Part shown: positions 41,617 to 50,883 of the stretch, piece by piece
How the letters are laid out: each line of letters opens with the position of its first letter
Position numbering within the stretch: position 1 is the stretch's first letter
Assembly (NCBI RefSeq): GCF_012972705.2
Contig: NZ_JABCSC020000002.1
Coordinates: 186,001-250,000 of the forward strand
Reading direction: 5' to 3'
DNA: 64,000 nucleotides
Origin: Uliginosibacterium aquaticum
GTDB taxonomy: Bacteria; Pseudomonadota; Gammaproteobacteria; Burkholderiales; Rhodocyclaceae
Translations under genes and position numbers: made by a program
Notes under the pieces: model-generated
Databases searched by the model: none
What the model saw: the letters and a program-made list of their open reading frames with translations, nothing else
Told to the model about the DNA's origin: nothing

Positions 41617-42696
41617 ATGACCCAAGCTCAGACCTCCGCCAGCGCACAGGAAGTGCTCTACACCATCTGCCCCGTTTTCGTGGCCTCCAACGTAGCGCTC
41701 GAACTCGGCATTCTCGACGAGGAATTCCGCCGCGTCGGCGCCACTCCGCGCTACCTGCGCTCGCTGCCGGACAACGCCGGCTGGCTGCCGCATTTCACGC
41801 ACTCCCTGCCCAAACTCTTCCGTGACGGCGGTGCGATTCCCACCATCCAGGCGCGCGCCGACCTCACCGACACCACCTTGATCGCCGCCACTTTCGCGCA
41901 GCGCGCGGGCCAGATTCTGGTGCGCACCGATTCCGGCATCCACCGCGTGGCTGATCTCAAGGGCCGCCGCATCGGTCTCACACGCAGCCTCGCTACCGAG
42001 AAGATCGACTTCGTGCGTGCCACCGCCGAACGCGGCATCGAACTCGCACTCGCCATCGCCGGGCTGGAGCGCAGCGAAGTTGACATCGTCATTCTCGAAG
42101 AAGTAGAAGCCAAGCCCGCCGCCCCAGCGAATCGCCCCGCCGAAAACTGGGGCTACCTGCATCGCCATGTTGCGCAAGACCTGTTGGCCCTGCAGGAGCG
42201 CCGCGTCGAAGCCATCTACAGCAGCCCGGCGCGCTCGGCCCCGCTGATCGCCAGCGGTGAATACAAGGTCATCGAAGATCTCGACCGCTATCCGGACTGG
42301 AGCTTGCGTGTCACCAACGGCCCCTACACCACTGCGGTCAACACCGAATTCGCCAAGGCCCATCCGGAAGTCGTCGTTGCCTGGCTGCGTGCCGCCATTC
42401 GCGCCGGTCAATGGATCAACGCCAACCGCCGCGCCGCCGCAGACATCTTTGCGCGCGTCACCACCTACCGCGATACCGAACAGATCGCCCGCCTGATTCA
42501 GGAATTCGACTTCGTCCCCAGCCTCTCGCCGCAAAACCTCGCCGGCCTCACGATCCAGAAGGATTTCCTGCGAAGCCACGGCTACGTGAAGAACGACTTC
42601 GCCATCGAAGACTGGGCTGACAGCCGCTACCTCGAAGAAGCCCACGCCTCACTGCGTGCCGAAGCCACACAAACAGGCCTGCGCAAAGCCGCCTGA
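41617..42696 (+). CDS. DszB-like putative sulfinate desulfinase, copy 1
   Basis: This 359-residue protein has the periplasmic-binding-protein fold of SsuA relatives but no signal peptide, so it should be cytoplasmic. It retains the active-site layout of DszB (2'-hydroxybiphenyl-2-sulfinate desulfinase; Cys27, His60, Arg70). Cys18 lies in LYTICPVFV, His59 in WLPHFTHS and Arg69 in FRDGGAIP; the His-Arg spacing of ten and the following GG-x-I-P match DszB. Automatic annotation would call it an ABC substrate-binding protein. Substrate unknown; cleavage of a C-S bond in an imported sulfinate is inferred. It follows the ATPase by 84 bases, with AAAGGA before ATG, and precedes a paralogue by 18 bases. 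Confidence 0.75.
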   Translation: MTQAQTSASAQEVLYTICPVFVASNVALELGILDEEFRRVGATPRYLRSLPDNAGWLPHFTHSLPKLFRDGGAIPTIQARADLTDTTLIAATFAQRAGQILVRTDSGIHRVADLKGRRIGLTRSLATEKIDFVRATAERGIELALAIAGLERSEVDIVILEEVEAKPAAPANRPAENWGYLHRHVAQDLLALQERRVEAIYSSPARSAPLIASGEYKVIEDLDRYPDWSLRVTNGPYTTAVNTEFAKAHPEVVVAWLRAAIRAGQWINANRRAAADIFARVTTYRDTEQIARLIQEFDFVPSLSPQNLAGLTIQKDFLRSHGYVKNDFAIEDWADSRYLEEAHASLRAEATQTGLRKAA

Positions 42697-42714
42697 GCCA
42701 CAAGGAGAATCACC

Positions 42715-43794
42715 ATGGGAATCCTCACTGAAACCGGCCTCGACCGCGCAGCGAGCACCGCCGTCACGCCTGTCGTCGCCCACTACACCATCTGCCCCGT
42801 ACTCGTCGCCTCAGGCGTCGCCAACGAACTGGGCTGGGTGGCCGAAGAGTTCCGCCGCGTCGGCGCCAGCCTCAGCTACCTGCGCTCCACGCCAGACGAG
42901 CACGGCTGGCTGGAGCACTACAACCACCAGTCTCCCAACCTGTTCCGCGATGGCGGCAACAGCCCGGCGATCCAGGCCAAAGCCGACATTCGCGACACCG
43001 TGTTGCTCGGCCTCACCCAGGCCCAGCCCGCCGGGAAGATCATCGCCCGGGCAGACGCCCCGATCTACAGCGTCGCCCAACTGCGCGGCAAACGCATCGG
43101 CCTCTACCAGAGCGCCATCACCGAGAAAATCGACTTCCGCCGCGCCACCAGCGAGCACGGCATCCATGTTGCCCTCGCCCTGCATGGCCTCAGCGAGAAG
43201 GATGTGGAGATCGTGAGCATCACCGCACCCGACGTGCACGTCGCCGAGCCCTCCAGCGGTCCCTCGGAAACCTGGGGTCGCCAGCGAGACAAGGCCGCAC
43301 GCGGTGTCGAACTGCAAGCGCTGGAGCGTGGCGAGATCGATGCCTACTACGAGTACGGCATTGGCCTTTCCGATACGCTGGAGCAAAGCGGAAAGTTCAA
43401 GGTGCTCGAAGACCTCGACCGCTACCCGGACTGGACACTGCGCATCGCCAACGCCCCGCGCACGCTGACCGTCAGCGCCGAGTTCGCCAAGGCCCACCGC
43501 GATGTCGTCGTCGCCTGGCTGCGCGCCGCCATCCGTGCCGGCCGCTGGATCAACGCCAACCCACAAGCCGCCGCTGCGGTCTTCGCCCGCACCACGTTCT
43601 ACCCGGAAGCCGCCGTGGCGAAACTGCTCCCCAGCTACGACCTCGTGCCCAATCTCTCGGCACAAAGCCTCGCCGGCTTGCGCCTCTCAAAAGACTTCCT
43701 GCGCGAGCACGGCTACGTGAAGAACGACTTCGACGTGAACACTTGGGCGGACAGCAGCTATCTGGAAGAAGCCCTGGCCAGCCTGCCAAGCTGA
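42715..43794 (+). CDS. DszB-like putative sulfinate desulfinase, copy 2
   Basis: This paralogue of the preceding gene is also 359 residues and also lacks a signal peptide. It keeps Cys27 (HYTICPVLV), His68 (WLEHYNHQ) and Arg78 (LFRDGGNSP), the same Cys/His/Arg layout as DszB with the ten-residue His-Arg spacing. The two copies share long segments (AKAHRDVVVAWLRAAIRAG; KDFLREHGYVKNDF; DLDRYPDW) but differ in the central region (residues 165-220) that would line the substrate pocket. This suggests different substrates or a heteromeric enzyme. AAGGAG precedes the ATG. It is the last gene of the cluster. Confidence 0.75.
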   Translation: MGILTETGLDRAASTAVTPVVAHYTICPVLVASGVANELGWVAEEFRRVGASLSYLRSTPDEHGWLEHYNHQSPNLFRDGGNSPAIQAKADIRDTVLLGLTQAQPAGKIIARADAPIYSVAQLRGKRIGLYQSAITEKIDFRRATSEHGIHVALALHGLSEKDVEIVSITAPDVHVAEPSSGPSETWGRQRDKAARGVELQALERGEIDAYYEYGIGLSDTLEQSGKFKVLEDLDRYPDWTLRIANAPRTLTVSAEFAKAHRDVVVAWLRAAIRAGRWINANPQAAAAVFARTTFYPEAAVAKLLPSYDLVPNLSAQSLAGLRLSKDFLREHGYVKNDFDVNTWADSSYLEEALASLPS

Positions 43795-43819
43795 AAGCCG
43801 GTCCGTTTAGCATGACCCT

Positions 43820-43852
43820 ATCGCTCAAGGCTGCGTCGCAGCCTTGAGCGAT
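43820..43852. terminator. Perfect 15-bp stem-loop after the desulfinase cluster
   Basis: ATCGCTCAAGGCTGC and its exact complement enclose a GTC loop, 26 bases after the stop. Only a weak T-rich tail (TTTCC) follows. It most likely ends the five-gene operon. Confidence 0.65.
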
Positions 43853-43950
43853 TTCCATTTGGCTATATGACAGCTAGTCGGCCAATGCCGTCATTCGGCC
43901 CACCTGATCTAAACGGCGGTAGTAAGAGCTAAAGCGGACTACGGACAACA

Positions 43951-44112
43951 AAACCCAAGGCGATTCAACTAGCAGCGATCATCGGCGTGGCACACCGTCT
44001 GGGGATCAAGGTCGTCGGCAAAGGCGTCGAAGCGCTGGCGTAGCTGGAGTGTCTACGCGTGCAAGGGTGTGACGAAATCCAGGGCTACTACTTCGCCCGC
44101 CCGCAGCCACAT
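43951..44112 (+). pseudogene. Degraded C-terminal fragment of an EAL domain
   Basis: EAL domains hydrolyse cyclic di-GMP. One frame reads KPKAIQLAAIIGVAHRLGIK, then VVGKGVEALA, a TAG stop (44041-44043), and LECLRVQGCDEIQGYYFARP. This is the end of an EAL domain, with GKGVE where AEGVE is expected and a stop at a usual Gln position. The N-terminal two thirds are missing (stop at 43930). Not functional; the remainder of 43.86-44.22 kb holds no gene. Confidence 0.8.
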
Positions 44113-44225
44113 TCGCCACGCTCTATCAGCAGGGTAAAACCCTGCATGCTGAGCCGGCAGCGTAGGCCTGTTGTTCAGATTCGACACCAAGAAGTCCGTG
44201 AAAGAAGTCCATGCACCATGTTTCA

Positions 44226-45542
44226 TCACCGGCGCACATGCTGCGCTTTCCTGGCCGAATAGCGCTCCATCAGTGGCGTAACCGATATGCCATGAACAAC
44301 AATCGAAACGACAACCACCGAGAGTGTCACCGCGACAATTTCGTCTGCAATGGGACGAGCCAGTCCGTGATTTATTGCGTACATCAGGTAGTAGATCGAA
44401 CCGATGCCACGAATACCAAACCAGGCAATCAAGGTGTGCTGGTCAGACAGCACGGGCGCCTTCAGCAAGCCTAGCCAGACAGAGACCGGCCTGATCACCA
44501 GGAATATCAACAGGACGACCCACGTGATCCGGAAATCAAACCGGAAGTAGGAAAGCATCGCCCCGATGATCAGCACCACAGCAAGCTCTGCAACACGCTC
44601 TAGCTGATCATTGAAGCCCTGCATCTGCTGCCGCATGAAGGCGCTGGCGTACTCGGAGTTGGTGGCAAGCGTTTCATTGGCGGTTCGGCTCTGAAGACCT
44701 GTCTCCCGCGCGACAAGCGCAGAGCTGTCCTCCGGGCGCTCCTTCACGCGCTGTAGTGCAAGTCCTGCTGCCAGTACCGCCAAAAATCCATTGGCATTGA
44801 CCATGACAGTTACGCCATAAGCCAGAGCAACCAGCCCCAGAGCCAGAAACTCGTCATGACCGACAGATTCACCGTGGCGGCTGCGCAGGTATACGACCAA
44901 ACGACCAATCAGGCTCCCCAAGAACCAGCCCGTCAGCAAGCCGCCGGAAATCGACCACAGCACATCCACACCGATCCAGCGCCAGCCCCACGTGCCAAGA
45001 TCATGCAGGCCCAGCAAGCCGAGGCCCAGCAACACGAAGGGAAATGCGGCGCCATCGTTCAGCCCACCTTCCCCGGTCAGACTGAAGCGCAAACGGTCAC
45101 GATCATTCGCCTCAAGGACTTGCACATCGGACGCCAGAACCGGATCGGTCGGCGCAAGAATGGCACCGAGAATAATCGATGCCCCCCATGGCAAACCGAG
45201 CCCGAAAACACCAATGGCACTGATCAGAAAAATGGTGATGACCATCGATACCGTCGCCAAGCGCAGCGGCAAGCGCCAACCCTTATTCGACAAGGGCAGA
45301 CCTAGTTTGAGGCCCACGGCGAACAGCGAGATCAGCACCGCAACCTCTGCCACGCGCTCGAGAACGATCGAATACGCAAACGGGTCTGGCGTAATAAAGG
45401 CCAATCCATCAGGTCCCAGCCCGTATCCGACCAGCAGATAGAGCATTGCCGTACTGACCGGAAGACGGCTCAAGAGAGTGCCAGACACGGCAATGGTCGT
45501 CAGCAAGACGCCAATGATGAGCGCCCATATTGCGAAATACAT
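44226..45542 (-). CDS. CPA1-type sodium/proton antiporter
   Basis: This is a cation:proton antiporter of the NhaP/CPA1 kind for pH and Na+ balance. The 438-residue product has about 12 membrane helices and the family motifs LVGYGLGPDGLAF, ILAPTDPVLASDVQVLE (TDP unwound helix), LTGEGGLNDGAAFPFVLL (ND carboxylate) and WFGIRGIGSIYYLMYAIN. I choose the ATG at 45542 (MYFAIWALIIGVLL); the frame extends to 45638 without support. Divergent from cfa with a 253-base spacer. Confidence 0.9.
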   Translation of the reverse strand: MYFAIWALIIGVLLTTIAVSGTLLSRLPVSTAMLYLLVGYGLGPDGLAFITPDPFAYSIVLERVAEVAVLISLFAVGLKLGLPLSNKGWRLPLRLATVSMVITIFLISAIGVFGLGLPWGASIILGAILAPTDPVLASDVQVLEANDRDRLRFSLTGEGGLNDGAAFPFVLLGLGLLGLHDLGTWGWRWIGVDVLWSISGGLLTGWFLGSLIGRLVVYLRSRHGESVGHDEFLALGLVALAYGVTVMVNANGFLAVLAAGLALQRVKERPEDSSALVARETGLQSRTANETLATNSEYASAFMRQQMQGFNDQLERVAELAVVLIIGAMLSYFRFDFRITWVVLLIFLVIRPVSVWLGLLKAPVLSDQHTLIAWFGIRGIGSIYYLMYAINHGLARPIADEIVAVTLSVVVVSIVVHGISVTPLMERYSARKAQHVRR

Positions 45543-45795
45543 GGCAGCTAGCCCCGGGCGATGAAATGAAGAGAAGCATCCTGGCAAACGCTGCGCAGCA
45601 CTCCCCGGCGAGCGTCGTTCCGCCACACGATACGCCACGCCTGCAGCTGCCTGTGTGCGCGTGCAGACAGACCGGCCGACGCAGGCCGTGCCCTACGCGC
45701 CATCCGTTCGATATCGAACATACACCGCGTGTGGCGACGCCTACTCTCGGCGTGGCTTGAGGTCCTCCTTGAGCGCATCTGCTCTGGAGTCCCCC

Positions 45796-47187
45796 ATGCT
45801 CGATTCTGCCCCCGCTGCTGTCGCAAGCTATCCGCTGCCCCAGCCCCTGCTTACCATCAACCCTGCCGGAGATGCCGCGCTGCAGCGCGGCAGCCTTGAA
45901 GCCACGCATTTGTTGAAGCACCTGTTCCGCAGCTTCGATGGGCATCTCGCTTTGCGTCTGTGGAACGGCAAGATCCTGAGCCTCGGGCAAGGCGCCCCGG
46001 TGGACGCCGCCCACGCCTTCATGCTGATCTGTCATACGCCGCAGATCGTCCGCGCCATTGTGCTGGGGCGTGATCGTCTGCGTCTGGCCGAAGCCTACTT
46101 CCGGGGCGACATCGACATTGAAGGCAGCTTCTTCGCCGCGCTGCGCCTGAAGGATCACCTGAACAGCATTTGCCTGAGTAGCCTGGACCGCCTGCGCGCC
46201 GTTTTCAAAGCCCTGCGCCTGCATGCAGCGACCCGCAGCCGGAAGAACAACACGCCGGGCAGCTCATCCCTGCACGCGCGTGTCGTGAAACGACACAGCA
46301 AAACCGAGAATCAGGGCGCGATCCAGTTTCACTACGACGTTTCCAATGTTTTTTATGCGCTGTGGCTGGACAAGGCCATGGTCTATTCATGCGCCTACTT
46401 CGAGCAGCCCGACGACACCCTGGAGCAAGCCCAGCAAGCCAAGCTGGAACATATCTGCCGCAAGCTGCTGCTCAAGTCCGGCGACCATTTTCTGGATATT
46501 GGCTGCGGCTGGGGCGCGCTCATCATTTACGCCACGCAGCACTATGGCGTGCGCGCCCACGGCATCACACTCAGCCAGCGTCAGCTTGATATGGCGCGTC
46601 ACCGCATCGCACAGGCGGGGATTGAAGACCGGGTAAGTGTCGAGCTGTGCGATTACCGCGATCTGCCCGGGCAGGACGCTTACGACAAGATCGCCAGCAT
46701 CGGCATGTTCGAACACGTCGGCCTGAAAAATCTGCCCGCGTATTTTGCCAAGGTCATCCACCTGCTCAAGCCCGGTGGTCTGTTTCTCAATCACGGCATC
46801 ACCCATGATGTCGAAGGCTGGGAAAAGACCTCCTCGACCGAATTCATCAATCGCTATGTCTTTCCCGATGGCCAGCTCGACACGATCAGCAACATCCAGC
46901 GCGGGATGGAGCGTGCCGGTCTGGAGATAGCCGATGTCGAATCGCTGCGCGCGCACTATGCACTGACACTCAGGCATTGGGTGGCACGCCTGGAGCAAAC
47001 CCATGAGCAGGCACTGGAGCATGTCAGTGAGCCGACCTGGCGCATCTGGCGTCTCTACATGGCCGCCTGCGCACTGGAGTTCGAGTCCGGCGAAATCGGC
47101 ATCTATCAGGTTCTGGCAAGCAAGCGTGTACGCAGCCCCACGGCATTGCCGCTGACCCGCCGCTACCTTTACCCGGCAGTGGCCTGA
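45796..47187 (+). CDS. cfa: Cyclopropane-fatty-acyl-phospholipid synthase
   Basis: Cfa methylates double bonds of membrane phospholipids using SAM, a stationary-phase and acid/osmotic stress response. The 463-residue product has the N-terminal lipid-binding region, YDVSNVFYALWLDKAMVYSC, the SAM motif LDIGCGWGALIIYATQHYGV, GMFEHVGLKN, and the C-terminal YMAACALEFESGEIGIYQVL with the family Cys. The ATG at 45796 has TGGAG upstream; the open frame from 45655 is much longer than the family. Confidence 0.94.
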   Translation: MLDSAPAAVASYPLPQPLLTINPAGDAALQRGSLEATHLLKHLFRSFDGHLALRLWNGKILSLGQGAPVDAAHAFMLICHTPQIVRAIVLGRDRLRLAEAYFRGDIDIEGSFFAALRLKDHLNSICLSSLDRLRAVFKALRLHAATRSRKNNTPGSSSLHARVVKRHSKTENQGAIQFHYDVSNVFYALWLDKAMVYSCAYFEQPDDTLEQAQQAKLEHICRKLLLKSGDHFLDIGCGWGALIIYATQHYGVRAHGITLSQRQLDMARHRIAQAGIEDRVSVELCDYRDLPGQDAYDKIASIGMFEHVGLKNLPAYFAKVIHLLKPGGLFLNHGITHDVEGWEKTSSTEFINRYVFPDGQLDTISNIQRGMERAGLEIADVESLRAHYALTLRHWVARLEQTHEQALEHVSEPTWRIWRLYMAACALEFESGEIGIYQVLASKRVRSPTALPLTRRYLYPAVA

Positions 47188-47346
47188 ATATCCGCGCGAA
47201 CTGTGTTCGCCATCGCACCGACCCGGGCATGCCAATGGCGCAGCCTGCATAGGTGGTCGATACACCTTTCGGCACATACAGGCTGCTGCGACGCCACTCA
47301 GGTGTCGCAGGCTCAAGCCGCCAACCACCAGATCAAGGAGGACTCC

Positions 47347-47505
47347 ATGAGTCTAGGAACCATACTTCTCATCATTCTTGTCCTGATGCTCGTCGGCGCT
47401 TTTCCGAGCTGGCCGCACAGCCAGAGCTGGGGTTATTTCCCAAGCGGCGGACTGGGAGTCCTGATCATCGTGATCATCGTTTTGCTGCTCACCGGACGCA
47501 TGTGA
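47347..47505 (+). CDS. DUF3309 small membrane protein
   Basis: This 52-residue protein has two hydrophobic stretches around a [17 protein letters not shown] hinge, the complete DUF3309 signature. These tiny proteins are common near stress genes; their function is unknown. AAGGAGGA before the ATG is an unusually strong ribosome site, suggesting high expression. The stop overlaps the next ATG (TGATG). Confidence 0.9.
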   Translation: MSLGTILLIILVLMLVGAFPSWPHSQSWGYFPSGGLGVLIIVIIVLLLTGRM

Positions 47506-48851
47506 TGCTGATACGCACACGCCCCCGCTCACCCAGGCGCAGCTATCTGGTCATCGCAGCAAGCTGCTGTGGCCTGCTGGTAGTGGCCGCCTGTGGTGAA
47601 ATCTCCAAGCTCCCCGTATCGGCCAGCACCGGCCCCGACCCCAAGCTCGCCGAACCCCAGCAAACACGGATCCCCACCGTGAATATCGCCCCCGCTACAG
47701 GCTGGCCCGCCGGCAAGCTGCCAATGGCCATGCCAGGCGCGAAAGTCACATCATTCGCGGGCGAGCTGGCGCATCCGCGCTGGCTCTACGTGTTGCCCAA
47801 CGGTGACGTGCTCGTCGCCGAGAGCAACGCACCGAGCCGCCCGGAGAACAGCCAGGGGATCAAGGGCTGGGTAATGGGACTGGTCATGAAACGGGCGGGC
47901 GCAGCAGTGCCCAGCGCCAATCGCGTGACCCTGCTGCGTGATACCGACAGCGATGGCGTTGCGGACATGCGTTCGGTTCTGCTCGACAAGCTGGATTCGC
48001 CCTTCGGCATGGCTCTGGTGGGGAACACGCTCTACATCGCGAACACCAATGCGGTACTGAAATTCCCCTACCAGATGGGTGACACCCACATCACGGCGCC
48101 CGCTACCCAGCTCCTGGCGCTGCCTGCCGGCGCCATCAATCATCACTGGACGAAGAACATCATCGCCAGTGCCGATGGCAGCAAGCTTTTCGTGACCGTT
48201 GGCTCGAACAGCAATGTGGCCGAGCGTGGCATGGAGGCCGAAGCTGAGCGCGCGGCGATCTGGGAAGTCGATCTGCAGAATGGCTCACACCGGGTCTTCG
48301 CCTCCGGCCTGCGCAATCCCAATGGGATGGCCTGGGAGGCCAGCACCGGCGCGCTGTGGACCGTTGTGAATGAACGCGACGAAATCGGCAACGATCTGGT
48401 ACCGGACTATCTCAGTTCGGTCCAGGAAGGCGGCTTTTACGGCTGGCCCTACAGCTATTACGGCCAGCACGTCGATGTGCGGATCAGCCCGCAAGATCCG
48501 GCTCTGGTCGCCAAGGCCCGAATGCCGGATTATGCTCTGGGCGCTCATACGGCCTCGCTGGGGTTGGCATCCGCCGCTGGCAACAGCCTACCTCCCCTCG
48601 TCGCCCAAGGGATGTTCATCGGCCAGCACGGCTCCTGGAATCGCAAACCCCACAGTGGCTACAAGGTCATCTTCGTGCCTTTCCAGAACGGCAAACCGGC
48701 CGGCATGCCAGTCGATGTTCTGACCGGTTTCCTGAGCGAAGACGGCAAAGCCTATGGTCGCCCGGTGGGGGTTGCGCTCGACAAGCGAGGCGCCCTGCTC
48801 GTTGCAGATGATGTCGGGAATATCGTTTGGCGCGTCAGCACACAACCTTGA
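47505..48851 (+). CDS. Lipoprotein dehydrogenase of the PQQ-sugar/L-sorbosone type
   Basis: The 448-residue product has a lipoprotein signal with lipobox VVAAC (Cys about residue 30) and a six-bladed beta-propeller: [56 protein letters not shown] and [18 protein letters not shown]. This is the pattern of soluble aldose/sorbosone dehydrogenases that use PQQ. No PQQ synthesis genes are present in the window. The ATG overlaps the DUF3309 stop, so the two are coupled. Confidence 0.88.
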   Translation: MLIRTRPRSPRRSYLVIAASCCGLLVVAACGEISKLPVSASTGPDPKLAEPQQTRIPTVNIAPATGWPAGKLPMAMPGAKVTSFAGELAHPRWLYVLPNGDVLVAESNAPSRPENSQGIKGWVMGLVMKRAGAAVPSANRVTLLRDTDSDGVADMRSVLLDKLDSPFGMALVGNTLYIANTNAVLKFPYQMGDTHITAPATQLLALPAGAINHHWTKNIIASADGSKLFVTVGSNSNVAERGMEAEAERAAIWEVDLQNGSHRVFASGLRNPNGMAWEASTGALWTVVNERDEIGNDLVPDYLSSVQEGGFYGWPYSYYGQHVDVRISPQDPALVAKARMPDYALGAHTASLGLASAAGNSLPPLVAQGMFIGQHGSWNRKPHSGYKVIFVPFQNGKPAGMPVDVLTGFLSEDGKAYGRPVGVALDKRGALLVADDVGNIVWRVSTQP

Positions 48852-49092
48852 CGATCAGCGGTGCCTCAATCCGGTCCCCGAGCAGCAGGTCAGCCACTGC
48901 GCCGCCCAGCAACAGGGCCAACACCGGCTGGAGCACCACATACAGCAGAATCTGCAGGAAACAGCTGCCTTGCTCGCTAGCTGGCAGCTCGTTGCAAGTA
49001 TCGGCGTTTAGCCGCGCAGCTGCGAGCACTGCACTCAAACCGGCTGGAGGAGCCATCACTTGTCCTGCATCGGGCATGGCAGTGCCCTGGCT

Positions 49093-49293
49093 CTAGATTC
49101 CGGGAGAGCTGCGGCAGCTTCCGACACCTAAGGCGGCATGCTCGGCCTGGGACTTCTCGGCATAGCTCTCGACAGGGCCGGCCAGGGTGAACACGCCGTC
49201 CTCCACCATCACGCCGATACTGTCCGCGCAGATTGAAGGCTCCCACTTCAATTCGGCGATAACGTCTTCCCGAATCTGTGAATCGTTTTTCAT
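49093..49293 (-). pseudogene. BON-domain protein, truncated after one domain
   Basis: The 66-residue frame starts MKNDSQIREDVIAELKWEPS, the N-terminus of BON proteins of the OsmY kind, which normally carry two or three BON repeats. It runs through VMVEDGVFTLAGPVESYAEK and then ends abnormally (GVGSCRSSPGI). The rest of the BON fold is missing. It is probably a frameshifted or deleted remnant. The 48.85-49.09 kb stretch downstream holds no convincing gene. Confidence 0.65.
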
Positions 49294-49567
49294 GATCGTC
49301 TTCCCGGCTGACAAGGAAGGCTCAGCTTGCGCGAGATTGCCCGTCAGATCTGTAAGACAGCGCACCCAGTGCGCTGATCCGGACCCAATGCCATGCAGGG
49401 ACAAATGCGCACATGGTGCGTCAGCGTACAGACCCAAGGCTTTGCAGGCCTGCATGCTGGCTTCATTCACCGCTCTTGTCTGCTGATTTGCGGTGCTCAC
49501 GAGCAGCGCTCGCGCTCGCCCGGTTTTTCCTGCTCTGCGGCAGGCCCCCCCATCACAAGAGGTCATC

Positions 49568-50632
49568 ATGAAAACAAGCACGAGCATGACATCCGCCGTC
49601 ACGGCGGTGACGCTGTTGAGCTGCGCCCTGGCAGCTCCGGCGCAGGCGCAGGGTATCTACAACACGCCGAGCGGCCACGATTTCAATCCATCCTGGTACA
49701 TCGCGCCGAGCATCAATGGGATCAGTCCGGACGACAAGTTCGGCTCCGATGATCAGGGCGGAGGGCTGGGCCTACGCGTCGGCAAACCGCTCACCCACTG
49801 GCTCGACCTCCAGCTAGGCACAACTTACTCCCGTGCCCATGAAGGCTCGTCCAGCTACCGCCAGAACACTCTGGGGGTAGATGCGCTGTTTCTGCTTTCG
49901 CGCGAGCGCTTCCGCCCCTTCCTGCTGGCAGGTGGCGGCGCCGAGTATGACAAAGTCAATCGCCCGGATCTAAGTTCCAATGGCACATCTCCTTATCTCA
50001 ACATGGGCCTGGGCGCGCAATACTCCTTCAACAGTCAATGGGGCCTGCAAGCGGACTATCGCCACGCGGTGAGCTTCCTGCAGAACAACGATTTCGGTTT
50101 TGATCGTGGCCACAGCAATATCGTGACCGTGGCTTTGCTCTACACCTTCGACAAACCCGCTGCGCCAGCGCCGATCGCACGCAACGAAGCGCCTCCGCCG
50201 CCCCCGCCGCGAGCCATCGAAGCACCGCCCCCTGCACCGGTACCACAACGTTTCGAGCGCTACACCCTGTCGTCCACCGAGCTGTTTGATTTCGACAGCT
50301 TCGTTCTGCGCGGCTCGCAACCCAAACTGGATGAGATCTCCTCGGTCCTGAACCGCGACCCGGCGATTGAAAGCATCAATATCCTCGGCTACACGGATCG
50401 CCTGGGTTCCGACCAATACAACCAGAAGCTCTCCCAGAGCCGTGCCGAAGCGGTCAAGAGCTACCTGATCAGCAAGAGTGTGGATGCCCGCCGACTAAAT
50501 GCTGTGGGCAAAGGCGAGCGCAATCCGGTAGTGGAGTGCTCGGACAAGAAGCGCGCTGATCTGATCAAGTGCCTCGAACCCAATCGCCGTGTTGAAGTGG
50601 AAGAAATCGTCCTCCAGCGCCGCGTTCCTTAA
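49568..50632 (+). CDS. OmpA-family outer-membrane protein
   Basis: This protein links the outer membrane to peptidoglycan. The 354-residue product has a signal peptide ending APAQAQ and an N-terminal 8-strand barrel region (to about residue 200). A proline-rich linker (EAPPPPPPRAIEAPPPAPVP) and the OmpA C-terminal domain follow, with the peptidoglycan-binding segment NILGYTDRLGSDQYNQKLSQ and SRAEAVKSYLISKSVDARRL. Two cysteines (VVECSDKKRADLIKCLEPNR) mark the usual disulfide. AGAGG precedes the ATG; a terminator follows. Confidence 0.92.
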   Translation: MKTSTSMTSAVTAVTLLSCALAAPAQAQGIYNTPSGHDFNPSWYIAPSINGISPDDKFGSDDQGGGLGLRVGKPLTHWLDLQLGTTYSRAHEGSSSYRQNTLGVDALFLLSRERFRPFLLAGGGAEYDKVNRPDLSSNGTSPYLNMGLGAQYSFNSQWGLQADYRHAVSFLQNNDFGFDRGHSNIVTVALLYTFDKPAAPAPIARNEAPPPPPPRAIEAPPPAPVPQRFERYTLSSTELFDFDSFVLRGSQPKLDEISSVLNRDPAIESINILGYTDRLGSDQYNQKLSQSRAEAVKSYLISKSVDARRLNAVGKGERNPVVECSDKKRADLIKCLEPNRRVEVEEIVLQRRVP

Positions 50633-50649
50633 GGCTTTACCGCCCCCTG

Positions 50650-50675
50650 AAAGCCCGCCGCCTGGCGGGCTTTTC
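50650..50675 (+). terminator. Intrinsic terminator after the OmpA-family gene
   Basis: AAGCCCGCC-GCCT-GGCGGGCTT followed by TTCTGTC lies 18 bases after the stop. It is canonical in form. Confidence 0.85.
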
Positions 50676-50883
50676 TGTCTGGCTGGACTGCTCTTCATCG
50701 CCTCGCTCGCTCGTTTCCGCAAAACCATCAGCCAGATGACCTGAAAGGTGTGCGTCAGCGAACAGAACTGCCGCTGTGCCAGGCCTATAGTGAGCTCACC
50801 CCGACTCTGCCCTATCCAAGCATCTGACTCTGCCCAAATGGCGAGCGTAGACGCCCCTTGAACCATCACATGAGGAAACACAC

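Noticed and set aside
48835-49077. 80-codon minus-strand frame with a hydrophobic segment
   Set aside because: It overlaps the end of the dehydrogenase gene, lacks a ribosome site and is not family-like.
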